DNA of 64,000 nt from Chitinophaga pinensis. GTDB taxonomy: Bacteria; Bacteroidota; Bacteroidia; Flavobacteriales_D; Crocinitomicaceae. How positions within the stretch are numbered: position 1 is the first letter of the stretch; each line of letters opens with the position of its first letter. This document shows positions 28,180-38,733 of the stretch, one piece after another. A program made the translations under genes and the position numbers. The notes beneath the pieces are model-generated. The model worked only from the letters and a program-made list of their open reading frames with translations, did no database searches and was not told the origin of the DNA. The stretch lies in contig CAMAZP010000009.1 of the NCBI GenBank assembly GCA_945863605.1, positions 1 through 64,000 of the forward strand, written 5' to 3'.

Positions 28180-30342
28180 ATGAATAGAATTAATTTCATT
28201 TTATTGTTTCTCTTTATCTCCTTTTTCGCATTAAATCAGGAACTTACAATAGAAAAGATTTGGAAAAAGTATGAATTCTACTCAAAAAGCGTCGAAGGTT
28301 TTAAATCGATGAAAGATGGTGAAACATATACAAGACCATTAGATGATAGGTCGATTAAAAAATATAGTATTACCGATGCAACTGATCAAGGGAAAAGATT
28401 AGTTGATGGTAAAGATTTATTATTCAATGGGAAAGAAGTGGTTTATGACGACTATGAATTCAATGCAGATGAATCAAAAATTTTGTTTTTAACTGAAACA
28501 AAATCTGTTTACAGAAGAAGTTTTAAAGCTGTTTATTTTCTTTATGATATTGCTACAAAGAAACTTCAACCTTTAGATACAGAACATCAACCGCAAACAC
28601 TGGCTGAATATTCACCCGATGGAACAATGGTTTCTTACATTCATGGTAATGATTTATTTGTGAAAAATATTAAATCAGGATCAGTAACTAAATTGACGAA
28701 AGATGGAAAAAAGAATAAAATTATTAATGGTACAACGGATTGGGTATATGAAGAAGAATTTTCGATCACAAAGGCATATGCATGGTCAGCTGATAGCAAA
28801 ATGATTGCATTCTTAAAATTTAATGAACGAGAAGTCCCTGAATTTTCAATGGCAATATACGGTGATTTGTATCCAGAGCAATACAAATTCAAGTATCCAA
28901 AAGCGGGAGAAGTAAACAGTAAAGTTACAGCGCACATTGTTAAAGTAAAAGATGCTTCAATTAAACAAATAACATTAGGTGAATATGAATACATTCCTCG
29001 CTTAAATTGGTCTAAAACTTCAAATAAACTAATCTTACAAACTTTAAATCGTCATCAAAGTCATTTGAAATATCACTTAATTGATTTCACTACTAAAAAA
29101 CCAACTCAACAGGTCATTTTTGAGGAGAAATCAGAAACTTATGTTGAAATAGATAATAATTTGTTAATATTAAATGATGGTAAATCAATTTTGAGAACTT
29201 CTGAAATTGATGGTTACAATCACATTTATCTACTTGAATTTGATGGAAAGACAACCCAGATTACAAAAGGGAATTGGGATGTAATTGAATTTTTAGGAAT
29301 TGACGCTTCCAATAAAACAATTTACTATAGTTCGGCAGAGCCTTCTTCTATCAACAAGGCGATTTATTCTATTCAAATTGATGGTTCAAATAAAAAACTG
29401 ATAAGTTCAACTAAAGGCTACAACGATGCTGAATTCACAGAGGGAATGAATTATTGTGTTTTATCACATTCAGACGGAAACACGCCTCCAACTCATTCGC
29501 TTTACAAAAATGATGGAACAAAATTGAGAGATTTAGAATCGAATGAAGAACTTAAAAACAGAATTAAAAGCTATAATTTTCCTCAAAAAGAGTTTTTAAC
29601 TTTTAATGCAAATGGAGTTAAACTAAATGGTTGGATCCTAAAGCCTGCTAATTTTGATGCGACAAAAAAATATCCTGTTTATTTCAATGTTTATGGTGGA
29701 CCAGGACATAACGAAGTATTAGATGCATGGGATGGAAACGATTATATTTATCATCAATTGTTGGCGCAAAAAGGTTATATCGTTGTAACAGTTGACCCAA
29801 GAGGAACGATGTACCAAGGAGCAAAATTCAAAAAATCAACTTATTTACAACTTGGTAAACTGGAGATTGAAGACATCATCAATACCGCAAAAGAAATTCA
29901 AAAATTAGAATACGTTGACCCTGCAAGAATTGGAATTATGGGTTGGAGTTACGGTGGATTTATGGCTTCATTGGCAATCACAAAAGGCGCAGATGTTTTC
30001 AAAATGGCAATTGCGGTGGCACCTGTGACCAATTGGAGATATTACGACAACATTTACACAGAGCGTTTTATGCGCACACCGAAGGAAAATGAAGATGGTT
30101 ACGATCGCAATTCTCCTATCAATTTTGTCGACCAATTGAAAGGAAAGTACTTTTTAATTCACGGTTCTGCGGACGATAATGTGCATTACCAAAATTCAAT
30201 GGAAATGATTTCTGCATTGGTTAAAGCCAACAAACAATTTGACTTATTCATCTATCCCAACAAAAATCACGGAATTTATGGTGGCAACACACGTAATCAC
30301 TTGTTTCAAATGATGTTGGATTATGTTTTGGAGAATTTATAA
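28180..30342 (+). CDS. S9 family peptidase (dipeptidyl peptidase IV)
   Basis: DWVYEEEF, GWSYGGFMASL (catalytic Ser), VYGGPGHNEV, HGSADDNVHYQNS, NKNHGIYGG. Confidence 0.95.
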   Translation: MNRINFILLFLFISFFALNQELTIEKIWKKYEFYSKSVEGFKSMKDGETYTRPLDDRSIKKYSITDATDQGKRLVDGKDLLFNGKEVVYDDYEFNADESKILFLTETKSVYRRSFKAVYFLYDIATKKLQPLDTEHQPQTLAEYSPDGTMVSYIHGNDLFVKNIKSGSVTKLTKDGKKNKIINGTTDWVYEEEFSITKAYAWSADSKMIAFLKFNEREVPEFSMAIYGDLYPEQYKFKYPKAGEVNSKVTAHIVKVKDASIKQITLGEYEYIPRLNWSKTSNKLILQTLNRHQSHLKYHLIDFTTKKPTQQVIFEEKSETYVEIDNNLLILNDGKSILRTSEIDGYNHIYLLEFDGKTTQITKGNWDVIEFLGIDASNKTIYYSSAEPSSINKAIYSIQIDGSNKKLISSTKGYNDAEFTEGMNYCVLSHSDGNTPPTHSLYKNDGTKLRDLESNEELKNRIKSYNFPQKEFLTFNANGVKLNGWILKPANFDATKKYPVYFNVYGGPGHNEVLDAWDGNDYIYHQLLAQKGYIVVTVDPRGTMYQGAKFKKSTYLQLGKLEIEDIINTAKEIQKLEYVDPARIGIMGWSYGGFMASLAITKGADVFKMAIAVAPVTNWRYYDNIYTERFMRTPKENEDGYDRNSPINFVDQLKGKYFLIHGSADDNVHYQNSMEMISALVKANKQFDLFIYPNKNHGIYGGNTRNHLFQMMLDYVLENL

Positions 30343-30489
30343 GGTTTCACTAAAAATATAATTGAATTTTGTGTTTCAATTTTCAAAGATTAATCTCCTT
30401 TTTCTTTCTCAAATATATTTAATTCGATTAATGTTTAACACCTTTCCTTTAGCAACAAGAAATTGAACAATCAAATTAATTTATTACTC

Positions 30490-30519
30490 GCGGAATCTAC
30501 CAAAAACAAGAGATTCCGC
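30490..30519. terminator. Hairpin between convergent DPP-IV and ettA genes
   Basis: GCGGAATCT ... AGATTCCGC 9-bp perfect arms, 12-nt loop. Confidence 0.45.
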
Positions 30520-30595
30520 AACTAATAATTTTTATAAAAAATAGTATATTATATTGATTTACAAATATTTAATACTAAAATTAACTAAGCTGAAC

Positions 30596-32278
30596 TTATA
30601 CAATTTTTCTGTAACGAATGCGTTTTGGAGCACTATCACCTAAACGTTTTTTACGGTTCTCTTCGTATTCTGAATAAGAGCCTTCAAACCAATAAACCTC
30701 AGAGTCTCCTTCGAATGCCAAAATGTGCGTACAAATTCTATCCAAGAACCAACGGTCGTGGGAAATAACTACCGCACAACCTGCAAAATTCTCGATTCCT
30801 TCTTCCAATGCTCTTAACGTATTAACGTCGATATCATTCGTTGGCTCATCTAATAACAACACGTTTGCCTCCGTTTTTAAAGTCATTGCCAAGTGCAAAC
30901 GATTGCGCTCACCTCCTGATAAAATACCTACTTTCTTATTTTGATCGGAACCATTGAAATTAAACTTCGATAAATATGCTCGTGAATTGATCTTTTGATT
31001 ACCAACTTCTACGAATTCTAAACCGTTTGAAACAACATCAAATACCGTTTTATCTGGATGAATGTCTTTGTGCGTTTGATCGACGTAACCAATTTTCACT
31101 GTTTCACCCACTTGGAATTCACCTCCGTCAGGTTGCAATTCATCCATAATCATTTTGAAAATGGTTGTTTTACCAGCACCATTCGGCCCAATAATACCAA
31201 CGATTCCTGCTGGTGGCAATTTGAAATTCAAATCACCGTACAATAATTTATCTCCAAATCCTTTCGCAACGTTCACCGCTTCAATTACATTCATACCTAA
31301 ACGTGGTCCGTTTGGAATTGGAATTTCCAATCTTGCTTCTTTGTCTTTCGTATCTTCGGACAACATTTTGTCGTAGTTCTGTAAACGTGCCTTGCTTTTC
31401 GCTTGACGTGCTTTAGGATTCATTCGTACCCATTCCAACTCGCGCGCCAACATTTTCTGACGTTTAGATTCCGATTTCTCTTCATCTTTCAAGCGGTTTC
31501 CTTTTTGCTCCAACCAAGATGAATAATTTCCTTTCCACGGAATGCCTTCTCCTCTATCCAATTCTAAAATCCAACCTGCCACATTATCCAAGAAATAACG
31601 GTCGTGGGTTACGGCAATCACCGTTCCTTGGTATTGTTGTAAATGTTGCTCCAACCAGTCAATCGACTCTGCATCCAAGTGGTTGGTAGGCTCATCGAGC
31701 AATAAAATATCAGGATTTTGCAACAGCAACCTACACAATGCTACACGGCGTTTTTCACCTCCAGAAAGCGTTTCGATTTTTTGATCGTCTGGCGGACAAC
31801 GCAAGGCATCCATTGCACGCTCTAATTTTGTATCTAATTCCCAAGCATCCAACGCATCGATTCGGTCTTGAACTTCTCCTTGACGTGCAATCAATTTATC
31901 CATTTTGTCAGGGTCGTTCAAAATTTCTTCATCCATAAAAGACGCATTGATTTCTTCGTATTCACGTAAAACATCCACTGTTTCTTGTGCGCCTTCCATC
32001 ACCACTTCTTTCACTGTTTTGTTCGGATCTAATTCTGGTTCCTGTGGCAAATACCCTACAGAATATCCCGGAGAAAATACGACATCACCTTGATATGCTT
32101 GGTCTAAACCTGCAATAATTTTCATTACTGTTGACTTTCCCGAACCGTTCAAACCGATGATTCCAATTTTTGCTCCGTAAAAGAAAGAGAGGTAAATGTT
32201 CTTAATGATTTGTTTTCCTTGTGGCGTTGTTTTGGAAACCCCAACCATTGAAAATATTATTTTTTTATCGTCAGCCAT
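30596..32278 (-). CDS. ettA: Energy-dependent translational throttle protein (ABC-F)
   Basis: Two Walker A (GLNGSGKST, GPNGAGKTT), two ABC signatures (LSGGEKRR, LSGGERNR), LLLDEPTNHLDAESIDWLE. Confidence 0.95.
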   Translation of the reverse strand: MADDKKIIFSMVGVSKTTPQGKQIIKNIYLSFFYGAKIGIIGLNGSGKSTVMKIIAGLDQAYQGDVVFSPGYSVGYLPQEPELDPNKTVKEVVMEGAQETVDVLREYEEINASFMDEEILNDPDKMDKLIARQGEVQDRIDALDAWELDTKLERAMDALRCPPDDQKIETLSGGEKRRVALCRLLLQNPDILLLDEPTNHLDAESIDWLEQHLQQYQGTVIAVTHDRYFLDNVAGWILELDRGEGIPWKGNYSSWLEQKGNRLKDEEKSESKRQKMLARELEWVRMNPKARQAKSKARLQNYDKMLSEDTKDKEARLEIPIPNGPRLGMNVIEAVNVAKGFGDKLLYGDLNFKLPPAGIVGIIGPNGAGKTTIFKMIMDELQPDGGEFQVGETVKIGYVDQTHKDIHPDKTVFDVVSNGLEFVEVGNQKINSRAYLSKFNFNGSDQNKKVGILSGGERNRLHLAMTLKTEANVLLLDEPTNDIDVNTLRALEEGIENFAGCAVVISHDRWFLDRICTHILAFEGDSEVYWFEGSYSEYEENRKKRLGDSAPKRIRYRKIV

Positions 32279-32298
32279 TTGTTTGATTTTAGTATTTG

Positions 32299-32306
32299 CA
32301 AATTTA
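32299..32306 (-). promoter_or_regulatory. Candidate -7 box (TAAATTTG) for ettA
   Basis: CAAATTTA on + strand, 20 nt upstream of ettA. Confidence 0.4.
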
Positions 32307-32405
32307 CCAAGAAGTTGAGGATAGACAATGCTTTACTAAACATTAACACTAATTAAAAGTAGATTTCTCATAATTATTTATTTAGAAACATCAGATTCGA
32401 TTCAT

Positions 32406-32413
32406 TACCTTTG
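32406..32413 (+). promoter_or_regulatory. Candidate -7 box (TACCTTTG) for DEAD-box helicase gene
   Basis: Matches TAnnTTTG, about 47 nt before ATG at 32461. Confidence 0.45.
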
Positions 32414-32460
32414 TTAAAATGACACAAGTTGGTCGTTTATTTATAGAATAGCATTACCCC

Positions 32461-33690
32461 ATGAAATTTAAAGATTACAACCTTTCTCAGTCAATTGTCA
32501 AACAGCTTGATTTAATGGGGTTTAACCGTCCAACAGACATTCAGTTTAGAGCAATAAAACATATTTTAGACGGGGAAGATGTCATGGCGGTGGCACAAAC
32601 TGGTACTGGTAAAACTGCCGCTTTCGTTATTCCAATGTTGAATCGTTTATTAGTGAAACCACGTGGAAAATATTCAGGTATTCGTGCATTAATTTTGGTT
32701 CCAACTCGTGAATTGTGTAAACAAATCGCACAAGTAGTTGAAGAAATTGGAGCTCAAACGCATCTACGTGCTTTGGGTTTATACGGTGGAGTAGAGCAGG
32801 AAAAGCAAATAAAATCTTTGAAAGATGGTTTAGATGTTTTGGTTGCCACTCCAGGTAGAATGTTTGACCTTATTTCTCAAGGATTTGTGGATATTTCGCA
32901 ATTGGAAATATTTGTATTGGATGAAGCAGATTTGATGTTGGATTTAGGTTTTAATAAAGACATTCAAGATGTTATCCGCAAAATTCCTAAGCAACGACAG
33001 ACTTTGTTTTTTACAGCTACGATTTCAAAGAAAATAAAATCTTTGGCTTACGATGTGGTTCGCGATGCTATTCGTATTCAAATTTCACCACAAAATCCTG
33101 TTTCTAAGAATGTGGATCATGCTGTTTGTCTAGTTGAAATGGACGATAAACGTTTTTTCTTAGAGAATTTATTGAAAGAATTCCCGGAGTATAAATTTAT
33201 CGTTTTTGTTCGCACGAAAGTCAGAGCAGAACGCGTGGTTGCAGCAATGGAACGCGTTGATATTAAGTCTGAAGCATTGCACGGTGGCATCGAACAACAG
33301 GAGCGTTTTGCAATACTAGACCGTTTTAGAAGTGCTGAAAATAAAGTTTTGATTACAACAGATGTTGCATGCCGTGGAATTGATATACCTAATATGGATT
33401 ACGTTGTGAATTATGATTTACCTGAAAACCCTGAGAATTATGTGCATCGTTGTGGGCGAACAGGTCGTGGTAATAGTAAAGGGCAAGCAATGTCTTTTTG
33501 TAGCAAGGAGGAAGTTCCGTTTTTGGAAGCAATTGAAGTTTACACGGGCGAAGAAGTAGAACGATATTCGATTTCAGAAAGTGATTATCAAGCAATTCTT
33601 AGCGATTCAGATGTTGATTTATTTAAAAATGGGGATTATGATTGGCAGAAATTAATTGCGAAAAACGAAAATCCAGAAGCGTGGGATTAG
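32461..33690 (+). CDS. DEAD/DEAH-box RNA helicase
   Basis: AQTGTGKTAAF, PTRELCKQIA, VLDEADLML, FTATISKK, HRCGRTGRG. Confidence 0.96.
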   Translation: MKFKDYNLSQSIVKQLDLMGFNRPTDIQFRAIKHILDGEDVMAVAQTGTGKTAAFVIPMLNRLLVKPRGKYSGIRALILVPTRELCKQIAQVVEEIGAQTHLRALGLYGGVEQEKQIKSLKDGLDVLVATPGRMFDLISQGFVDISQLEIFVLDEADLMLDLGFNKDIQDVIRKIPKQRQTLFFTATISKKIKSLAYDVVRDAIRIQISPQNPVSKNVDHAVCLVEMDDKRFFLENLLKEFPEYKFIVFVRTKVRAERVVAAMERVDIKSEALHGGIEQQERFAILDRFRSAENKVLITTDVACRGIDIPNMDYVVNYDLPENPENYVHRCGRTGRGNSKGQAMSFCSKEEVPFLEAIEVYTGEEVERYSISESDYQAILSDSDVDLFKNGDYDWQKLIAKNENPEAWD

Positions 33691-33739
33691 TTTTGCATTT
33701 TGAATAGAATTAAATAGCGAAATTTAGAATAAGATTAAT

Positions 33740-34327
33740 CTATCTATTACTAAAATTATCAATTTTGTTTTCTAAACTGTTTTGTTTAATCATAATAGTA
33801 AAAAGTACAGCATCGTAGGAAAAATGAGCTGCAATACAAAACCAAATTCCAAAAAAATTAAAACCCAAAGATATCAAGAAAATAAAAGGCAGAATAATTA
33901 ATCCATAAATTGAAAATTTCCAATTCCATGGATTTAAATAGCCATGTAGCGCAACAAAAAAAATGGAAGTTAAAAGCCAACCTAAATAGGGTTGAATTCC
34001 AGATCTAAAAAGAAATTCTTCACCAAGTCCGGCACAAAGAGATAAGAAAATACCGTGATGAAATTTTAAATTCATAGATCCAATAATTTTATCAATTTTC
34101 ATTGGAACAGTATCGAAAAATGGTGCTTGCATTAATAAGTATGCAAAAAAACCATAAATGAATCCGAATTCCAAACCTAGTCCAATGGGTAAAATTTCTA
34201 AGTTTTTTACTTCAAAGAAATCGATTAAAGAAACACCATCAATCATATAGCGTGTAAGATATCCAGGAATTGGAAAGAATAATAAAGTAAACCAACCAAG
34301 AAGTAAAATTTTTCTACGAAGTAACAT
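33740..34327 (-). CDS. CPBP family intramembrane metalloprotease
   Basis: GLGEEFLFRSGIQ (EExxxR), FFVALHG, AAHFSYDAVLF. Confidence 0.85.
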   Translation of the reverse strand: MLLRRKILLLGWFTLLFFPIPGYLTRYMIDGVSLIDFFEVKNLEILPIGLGLEFGFIYGFFAYLLMQAPFFDTVPMKIDKIIGSMNLKFHHGIFLSLCAGLGEEFLFRSGIQPYLGWLLTSIFFVALHGYLNPWNWKFSIYGLIILPFIFLISLGFNFFGIWFCIAAHFSYDAVLFTIMIKQNSLENKIDNFSNR

Positions 34328-34449
34328 TATTATTGATGAATTTTTGCTTGATTGATTTTAATTAGTTATTTTAGCTGAAATTTTTAAACCTAAAGGCCTA
34401 TAGTTCAAATTTACTTTTAATTGTTGATTTTCGACAGAATTTGTAAATT

Positions 34450-35049
34450 ATGTTTTTAACAAACGAGAACGATTGTAGCTTGATTCAATTGTACATTGCT
34501 GGTAATGAGAAAGCATTCGAAGTTTTATTGCTTCGTCATAAAGATCGTATTTTTAGATTTATCAAACATAAAGTCAAAGACTTTGATTTAGCAAATGACC
34601 TTTTTCAAGAAACATTTGTTAAAATTATTAATACTTTGAAATTGGGAAATTATAATGAGGAAGGAAAGTTTTTACCTTGGTCTTTACGAATAGCTCATAA
34701 TTTAATAATAGACTTTTATCGCCGTCAAAGTAAGGTTCGAATCATTTCAGAGAGCAATTCTTTAGATGAGGAATATTCTGTTTTTTACAAAATAGCTGCA
34801 AATGAGAAGAACTATTTACAACAAATTACTTACGATGAATTAGAATCTCAAATGGTTAATTTGGTAACTTATTTACCAAAACCACAAAGAGAAATGATAG
34901 AAATGCGCATATTTCAAGATATGTCTTTTAAAGAAATTGCTGAATTGGAAAATATTAGTATTAATACGGCTTTAGGAAGAATGAGATATGCTTTAATAAA
35001 TATTCGTAAATTAATAGAGAAGCATAATATTGTAACTGAAATAGCTTAA
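34450..35049 (+). CDS. Sigma-70 family (ECF-type) RNA polymerase sigma factor
   Basis: Region 2 FRFIKHKVKDFDLANDLFQETFVKI; region 4 YLPKPQREMIEMRIFQDMSFKEIAELENISINTALGRMRYAL. Confidence 0.93.
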   Translation: MFLTNENDCSLIQLYIAGNEKAFEVLLLRHKDRIFRFIKHKVKDFDLANDLFQETFVKIINTLKLGNYNEEGKFLPWSLRIAHNLIIDFYRRQSKVRIISESNSLDEEYSVFYKIAANEKNYLQQITYDELESQMVNLVTYLPKPQREMIEMRIFQDMSFKEIAELENISINTALGRMRYALINIRKLIEKHNIVTEIA

Positions 35050-35053
35050 TTTA

Positions 35054-35815
35054 TTACTGCGCCACAAAGCGATAGCGAATATATCCATCTTGCTTTGATG
35101 AACCAGCATTGAATTTTGACATTCCAGCATATTTCAGTGCTTGATCCCGCATACACGTAGTTGCATTTTCACAACGGATTTCGTCAATAGTGGTGCTGAT
35201 TACTTTTCCTAAATTATCTACTGAAATTAAAACAACCACTGTTCCAGCAGAGCCATAACCACAAGTATAACCTGGATTTCTAACAAACCAATTATTATTT
35301 TCGTAGGCAGTTCTTCCTTTTAAACTGAAATCAACCATCACATTTCCAGCAAATTGATTGGATTTTGAAGTTTGAGTTGAGGGATTGGGTTTGCTATTCG
35401 CAGCAGCTGTAATTTTCTTTTTTTGTTCCTCCGCTTCTCTTTTGATTTTTTCGCGTTCCTTTTCTCCTCCAGCTTCTTTAAATAATTGCTTTTCAAAATC
35501 TTTAGCTGTTTGTTCTGGATTACCACTAGCTTGATCTTGCGACCAGTTTTTGTCTGATTTTTTTCGTGTATCGTTGTTGTCACGTACCACATTTGTTATT
35601 TCACCATTCAAATTGGAGGGTGGCACTTGAATTTGATCTTTTGATAATTCAATTTCTTCAGGTTCTTCGATTCGTGAGTATTTTTCGAAAGGTTCAATGT
35701 AAACTGTTTCTTTGTAGGAAGAAATTTGGAAGTACATAAAAAGAAATACATAAACCGACAAAGCAATGATAATTGCAATGAAAAAGTGATCAGGTCGGTT
35801 TAAAATTCCTTTCAT
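35054..35815 (-). CDS. TonB-like energy transducer / AgmX-like protein
   Basis: N-terminal TM, charged linker, C-terminal GTVVVLISVDNLGKVISTTI...ALKYAGMSKFNAGSSKQDGYIRYRFVAQ. Confidence 0.72.
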   Translation of the reverse strand: MKGILNRPDHFFIAIIIALSVYVFLFMYFQISSYKETVYIEPFEKYSRIEEPEEIELSKDQIQVPPSNLNGEITNVVRDNNDTRKKSDKNWSQDQASGNPEQTAKDFEKQLFKEAGGEKEREKIKREAEEQKKKITAAANSKPNPSTQTSKSNQFAGNVMVDFSLKGRTAYENNNWFVRNPGYTCGYGSAGTVVVLISVDNLGKVISTTIDEIRCENATTCMRDQALKYAGMSKFNAGSSKQDGYIRYRFVAQ

Positions 35816-37920
35816 TTAGATTGTTTAAGATACAACTTAGAACGCAAAAAGTAATAAGCTGTTTCATTTTCTTTGATTAAAGATAAGCAATCTCCATCAA
35901 AAACTTTTATTAAATCAAATTCCAATGGAATAATCAATTCACCTTTCTTAGAATACAAACCATATTTTTTACCATTAGAAACTAAGATGTAATCATTCTC
36001 GAATACTTTAACAATTGAAAATGAAATTGGAATCGTCATTCTAAATCCTTGATCCATAAATCCTAGCAACCCATTTTTTTCAACGATAAATCCGGTATAA
36101 CCAATAGTTTCAATGTTGTCAAACTCATACGGAAGAATCGAACGTCCTTTCCAATCAACAATTCCCCATTTCTGATCTTTAATCGCAGGAATAGCAACAA
36201 GTGGTCTTCCTAACGCATCAAATGTGGGTTTTAAATATTCTTTTCCTGTCGTGTCGATTAATCCATATTTTCCTTTTTTTCGAAAAACACTAATTCCTTT
36301 GTAAAAAAGTGCTACCTCAAAAGCGTTTGGAAAATATTCCATTGGCGTTTCAAAAAGCGTTTTTCCTTGGTCGTTGAGATAAAAAATAGATGTCCCTTGC
36401 TTTACGATTAGTTGTTTTTCAACGGCATTAAATTTTGAAAACTCATCGTAAACAGCACGTGTTAATTTTAAATTATTTAAAGTTATTAATCCTTTTTTTC
36501 CACCTAAACCATATTCAATCAAAGTGTCATTTAGAAAGCGAATAGATTCATACTGTGGAGGAATTAACCACTCACAATTTGTATTTAAAACTCCAAATCC
36601 ATCTATCGTTTTTCCTACCGAAATTCCTTTTTTAAACTCTTGAATTTCCTCAAAAATCGCTCTAGTTTTAGGTGAAAAATTAATGTCTGAAATGTAATAA
36701 TTTGAATCACTTTTTTCTTTAATTGCCAATAAGCCTTTACCAAGAGCTATAATATCATTATTTACAATCGGCACAACTTCTCGACCTGAACGATCGATAA
36801 GTCCAACACTATCCCCCTTAAAAACAATACCTCTAGCATCTACAAATTCCAGTATTTCATCAAATACAAAATCAACTACTACTTGATTTTTTTTATTTAT
36901 TAAACCAAATTTATCATTTTTTGAAGCAACTGCTAATCCGTCCTGAAATATCCCTAAATATTCATATTGAGGTGTAATTGTTGTTTTACCCTCCTTGTCA
37001 AAGTAACCGTAAAGTCCATTTTGAACGAACGGATAAAAGGTAGCATTTAATAATTTTAAGTCTTCTTCAATTTCGTTTAAGAAAGGATAATCAGGGTATT
37101 TTTCTTTGAATTCAGTGAATTTTTTTTCCGAATATTCTTTCATAAATAGCTTGTAAACCATTCGCCAAGCTTCTTCGGTGTTTCTGTTTTTTGGGTATTT
37201 CTTCGCGAAATTTTGATACGAAACGAGCGATTTATCAATTGTGCTTAATTCAAAAAGTCGATTTTCAGCATCTTCAGCGTGTGAGTTGCTGGCGCAACAC
37301 TTCAAAAAAGCTTCGTAATCCTCAATTTTTCCTTTACGTGAGAATTCTAAATATTGATATTCTTCAAAATTGAATTTGGCATTTTCTTTTAAATACGAGT
37401 TTGGATATTTACTTAAAAATTCTGCAAATGCTTGTGATGTTTTGACTTGTTCTGCGCTTGCGTAAGCAATAGAATCTCTTAGCTGAATAGCTTTAGGAAT
37501 TATAGTGGACCATTCATTAGCTGCAATAAATTGAACAAAGAGGTCTTCGCTTGGATTATTCAAATACTGATTGAAAATAGCAGTACTTACCATTTGTTTT
37601 AAATCTTGAATAGCAAGCGAATCAAAATCAAATTTTTCTTTTAATTTCACTTTTTTCTTTGCTTTTATTGTTGAAAAAGTAGCTTCAGCTTGAAGCACTA
37701 AACGATAAGCACTATCTAGATTTTGCCAATCATTCGTTAAATACAATTTCGTTAACCCAAACGAGGCAATTGATTTATGCTTTTTAAGTGATTTTTGAAA
37801 ATTTTCGTAAGCATTGAAATAGTTCTTTTTTTCTAGTTCCTGAAATCCTTTTTTAATTTTTGAGGCATTGACAGGAAAAGTAAAAATCAAAAGCAGAGTA
37901 ATCGCAAGAAAACGAGTCAT
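35812..37920 (-). CDS. WG-repeat-containing secreted protein
   Basis: Repeated units such as QNGLYGYFDKEGKTTITPQYEYLGIF, KKGKYGLIDTTGKEYLKPTFDAL, DQKWGIVDWKGRSILPYEFDNI. Confidence 0.9.
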   Translation of the reverse strand: MTRFLAITLLLIFTFPVNASKIKKGFQELEKKNYFNAYENFQKSLKKHKSIASFGLTKLYLTNDWQNLDSAYRLVLQAEATFSTIKAKKKVKLKEKFDFDSLAIQDLKQMVSTAIFNQYLNNPSEDLFVQFIAANEWSTIIPKAIQLRDSIAYASAEQVKTSQAFAEFLSKYPNSYLKENAKFNFEEYQYLEFSRKGKIEDYEAFLKCCASNSHAEDAENRLFELSTIDKSLVSYQNFAKKYPKNRNTEEAWRMVYKLFMKEYSEKKFTEFKEKYPDYPFLNEIEEDLKLLNATFYPFVQNGLYGYFDKEGKTTITPQYEYLGIFQDGLAVASKNDKFGLINKKNQVVVDFVFDEILEFVDARGIVFKGDSVGLIDRSGREVVPIVNNDIIALGKGLLAIKEKSDSNYYISDINFSPKTRAIFEEIQEFKKGISVGKTIDGFGVLNTNCEWLIPPQYESIRFLNDTLIEYGLGGKKGLITLNNLKLTRAVYDEFSKFNAVEKQLIVKQGTSIFYLNDQGKTLFETPMEYFPNAFEVALFYKGISVFRKKGKYGLIDTTGKEYLKPTFDALGRPLVAIPAIKDQKWGIVDWKGRSILPYEFDNIETIGYTGFIVEKNGLLGFMDQGFRMTIPISFSIVKVFENDYILVSNGKKYGLYSKKGELIIPLEFDLIKVFDGDCLSLIKENETAYYFLRSKLYLKQSK

Positions 37921-37937
37921 TTTTATTGAAAATTATA

Positions 37938-38723
37938 TCAAAGGCTTAAAAGATTTTCTTTCAATTCTTCTGGTATTTCACAAACTGGAATTGGATCCAT
38001 TTTATGTTTGTTAGCATTGTGATAAGACCTGTAGATTTTTAATACTTCTTTTTGTCTACTAGAAAGTTCGTATTCATCACCTTTATAATCCATCGCCCAT
38101 TCCAATTCGGGATAAGTCGCCCCAATTTGATCTTCGTCACTTCTTCCGTCCGGCCAAAGTCCATCTGTAGGTTTAGCAATTAAAATATCATTAATAACGT
38201 CAACATCTTTAGCAACTTTAAAAACCTGTGTTTTCGTTAAATCTGCTATTGGACTTAAATCAACACCACCATCGCCATATTTTGTGTAAAAACCAATTCC
38301 AAAATCTTCAATTTTATTTCCGGTTCCCGCCACCAAACATCCTTGAACTTGAGCGATTGCGTACAAAGTAGTCATTCGGATGCGCGCTCTCGAATTTGCC
38401 ATTGCCAATAAATAGTTATCGGTTTCAAATGGCATTTTCGAACTGAAACTTTGAAAAACTGAAGTTAAATCAATTTCAAGAGCTTCCACATTTTCAAATC
38501 GACTTTTTAAATTTTCGATATGTTTTTGGGCTCTTTGGTATTCAACAGAAGTTTGTAAAATTGGCATATTGACCAATATTACTTTTCTCCCTGTTAAAGC
38601 ACATAAAGTTGATGTCAACGCTGAATCAACGCCTCCTGATATTCCAATAACAAAACCTTTAGTATTTGATTTTTTGGAATAAGAATTAAGCCAATCAACA
38701 ATAAAAGAACTAACTTCTTTCAA
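37938..38723 (-). CDS. nadE: NAD+ synthase (ammonia-dependent)
   Basis: GISGGVDSALTSTLC, AGTGNKIEDFGIGFYTKYGDGGVDLSPIADLTKTQVF, DGRSDEDQIGATYPELE. Confidence 0.95.
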   Translation of the reverse strand: MKEVSSFIVDWLNSYSKKSNTKGFVIGISGGVDSALTSTLCALTGRKVILVNMPILQTSVEYQRAQKHIENLKSRFENVEALEIDLTSVFQSFSSKMPFETDNYLLAMANSRARIRMTTLYAIAQVQGCLVAGTGNKIEDFGIGFYTKYGDGGVDLSPIADLTKTQVFKVAKDVDVINDILIAKPTDGLWPDGRSDEDQIGATYPELEWAMDYKGDEYELSSRQKEVLKIYRSYHNANKHKMDPIPVCEIPEELKENLLSL

Positions 38724-38733
38724 TTATTAAAAA

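Noticed and set aside
30723-32093. Plus-strand ORFs inside ettA
   Set aside because: Antisense shadows of a highly conserved gene.
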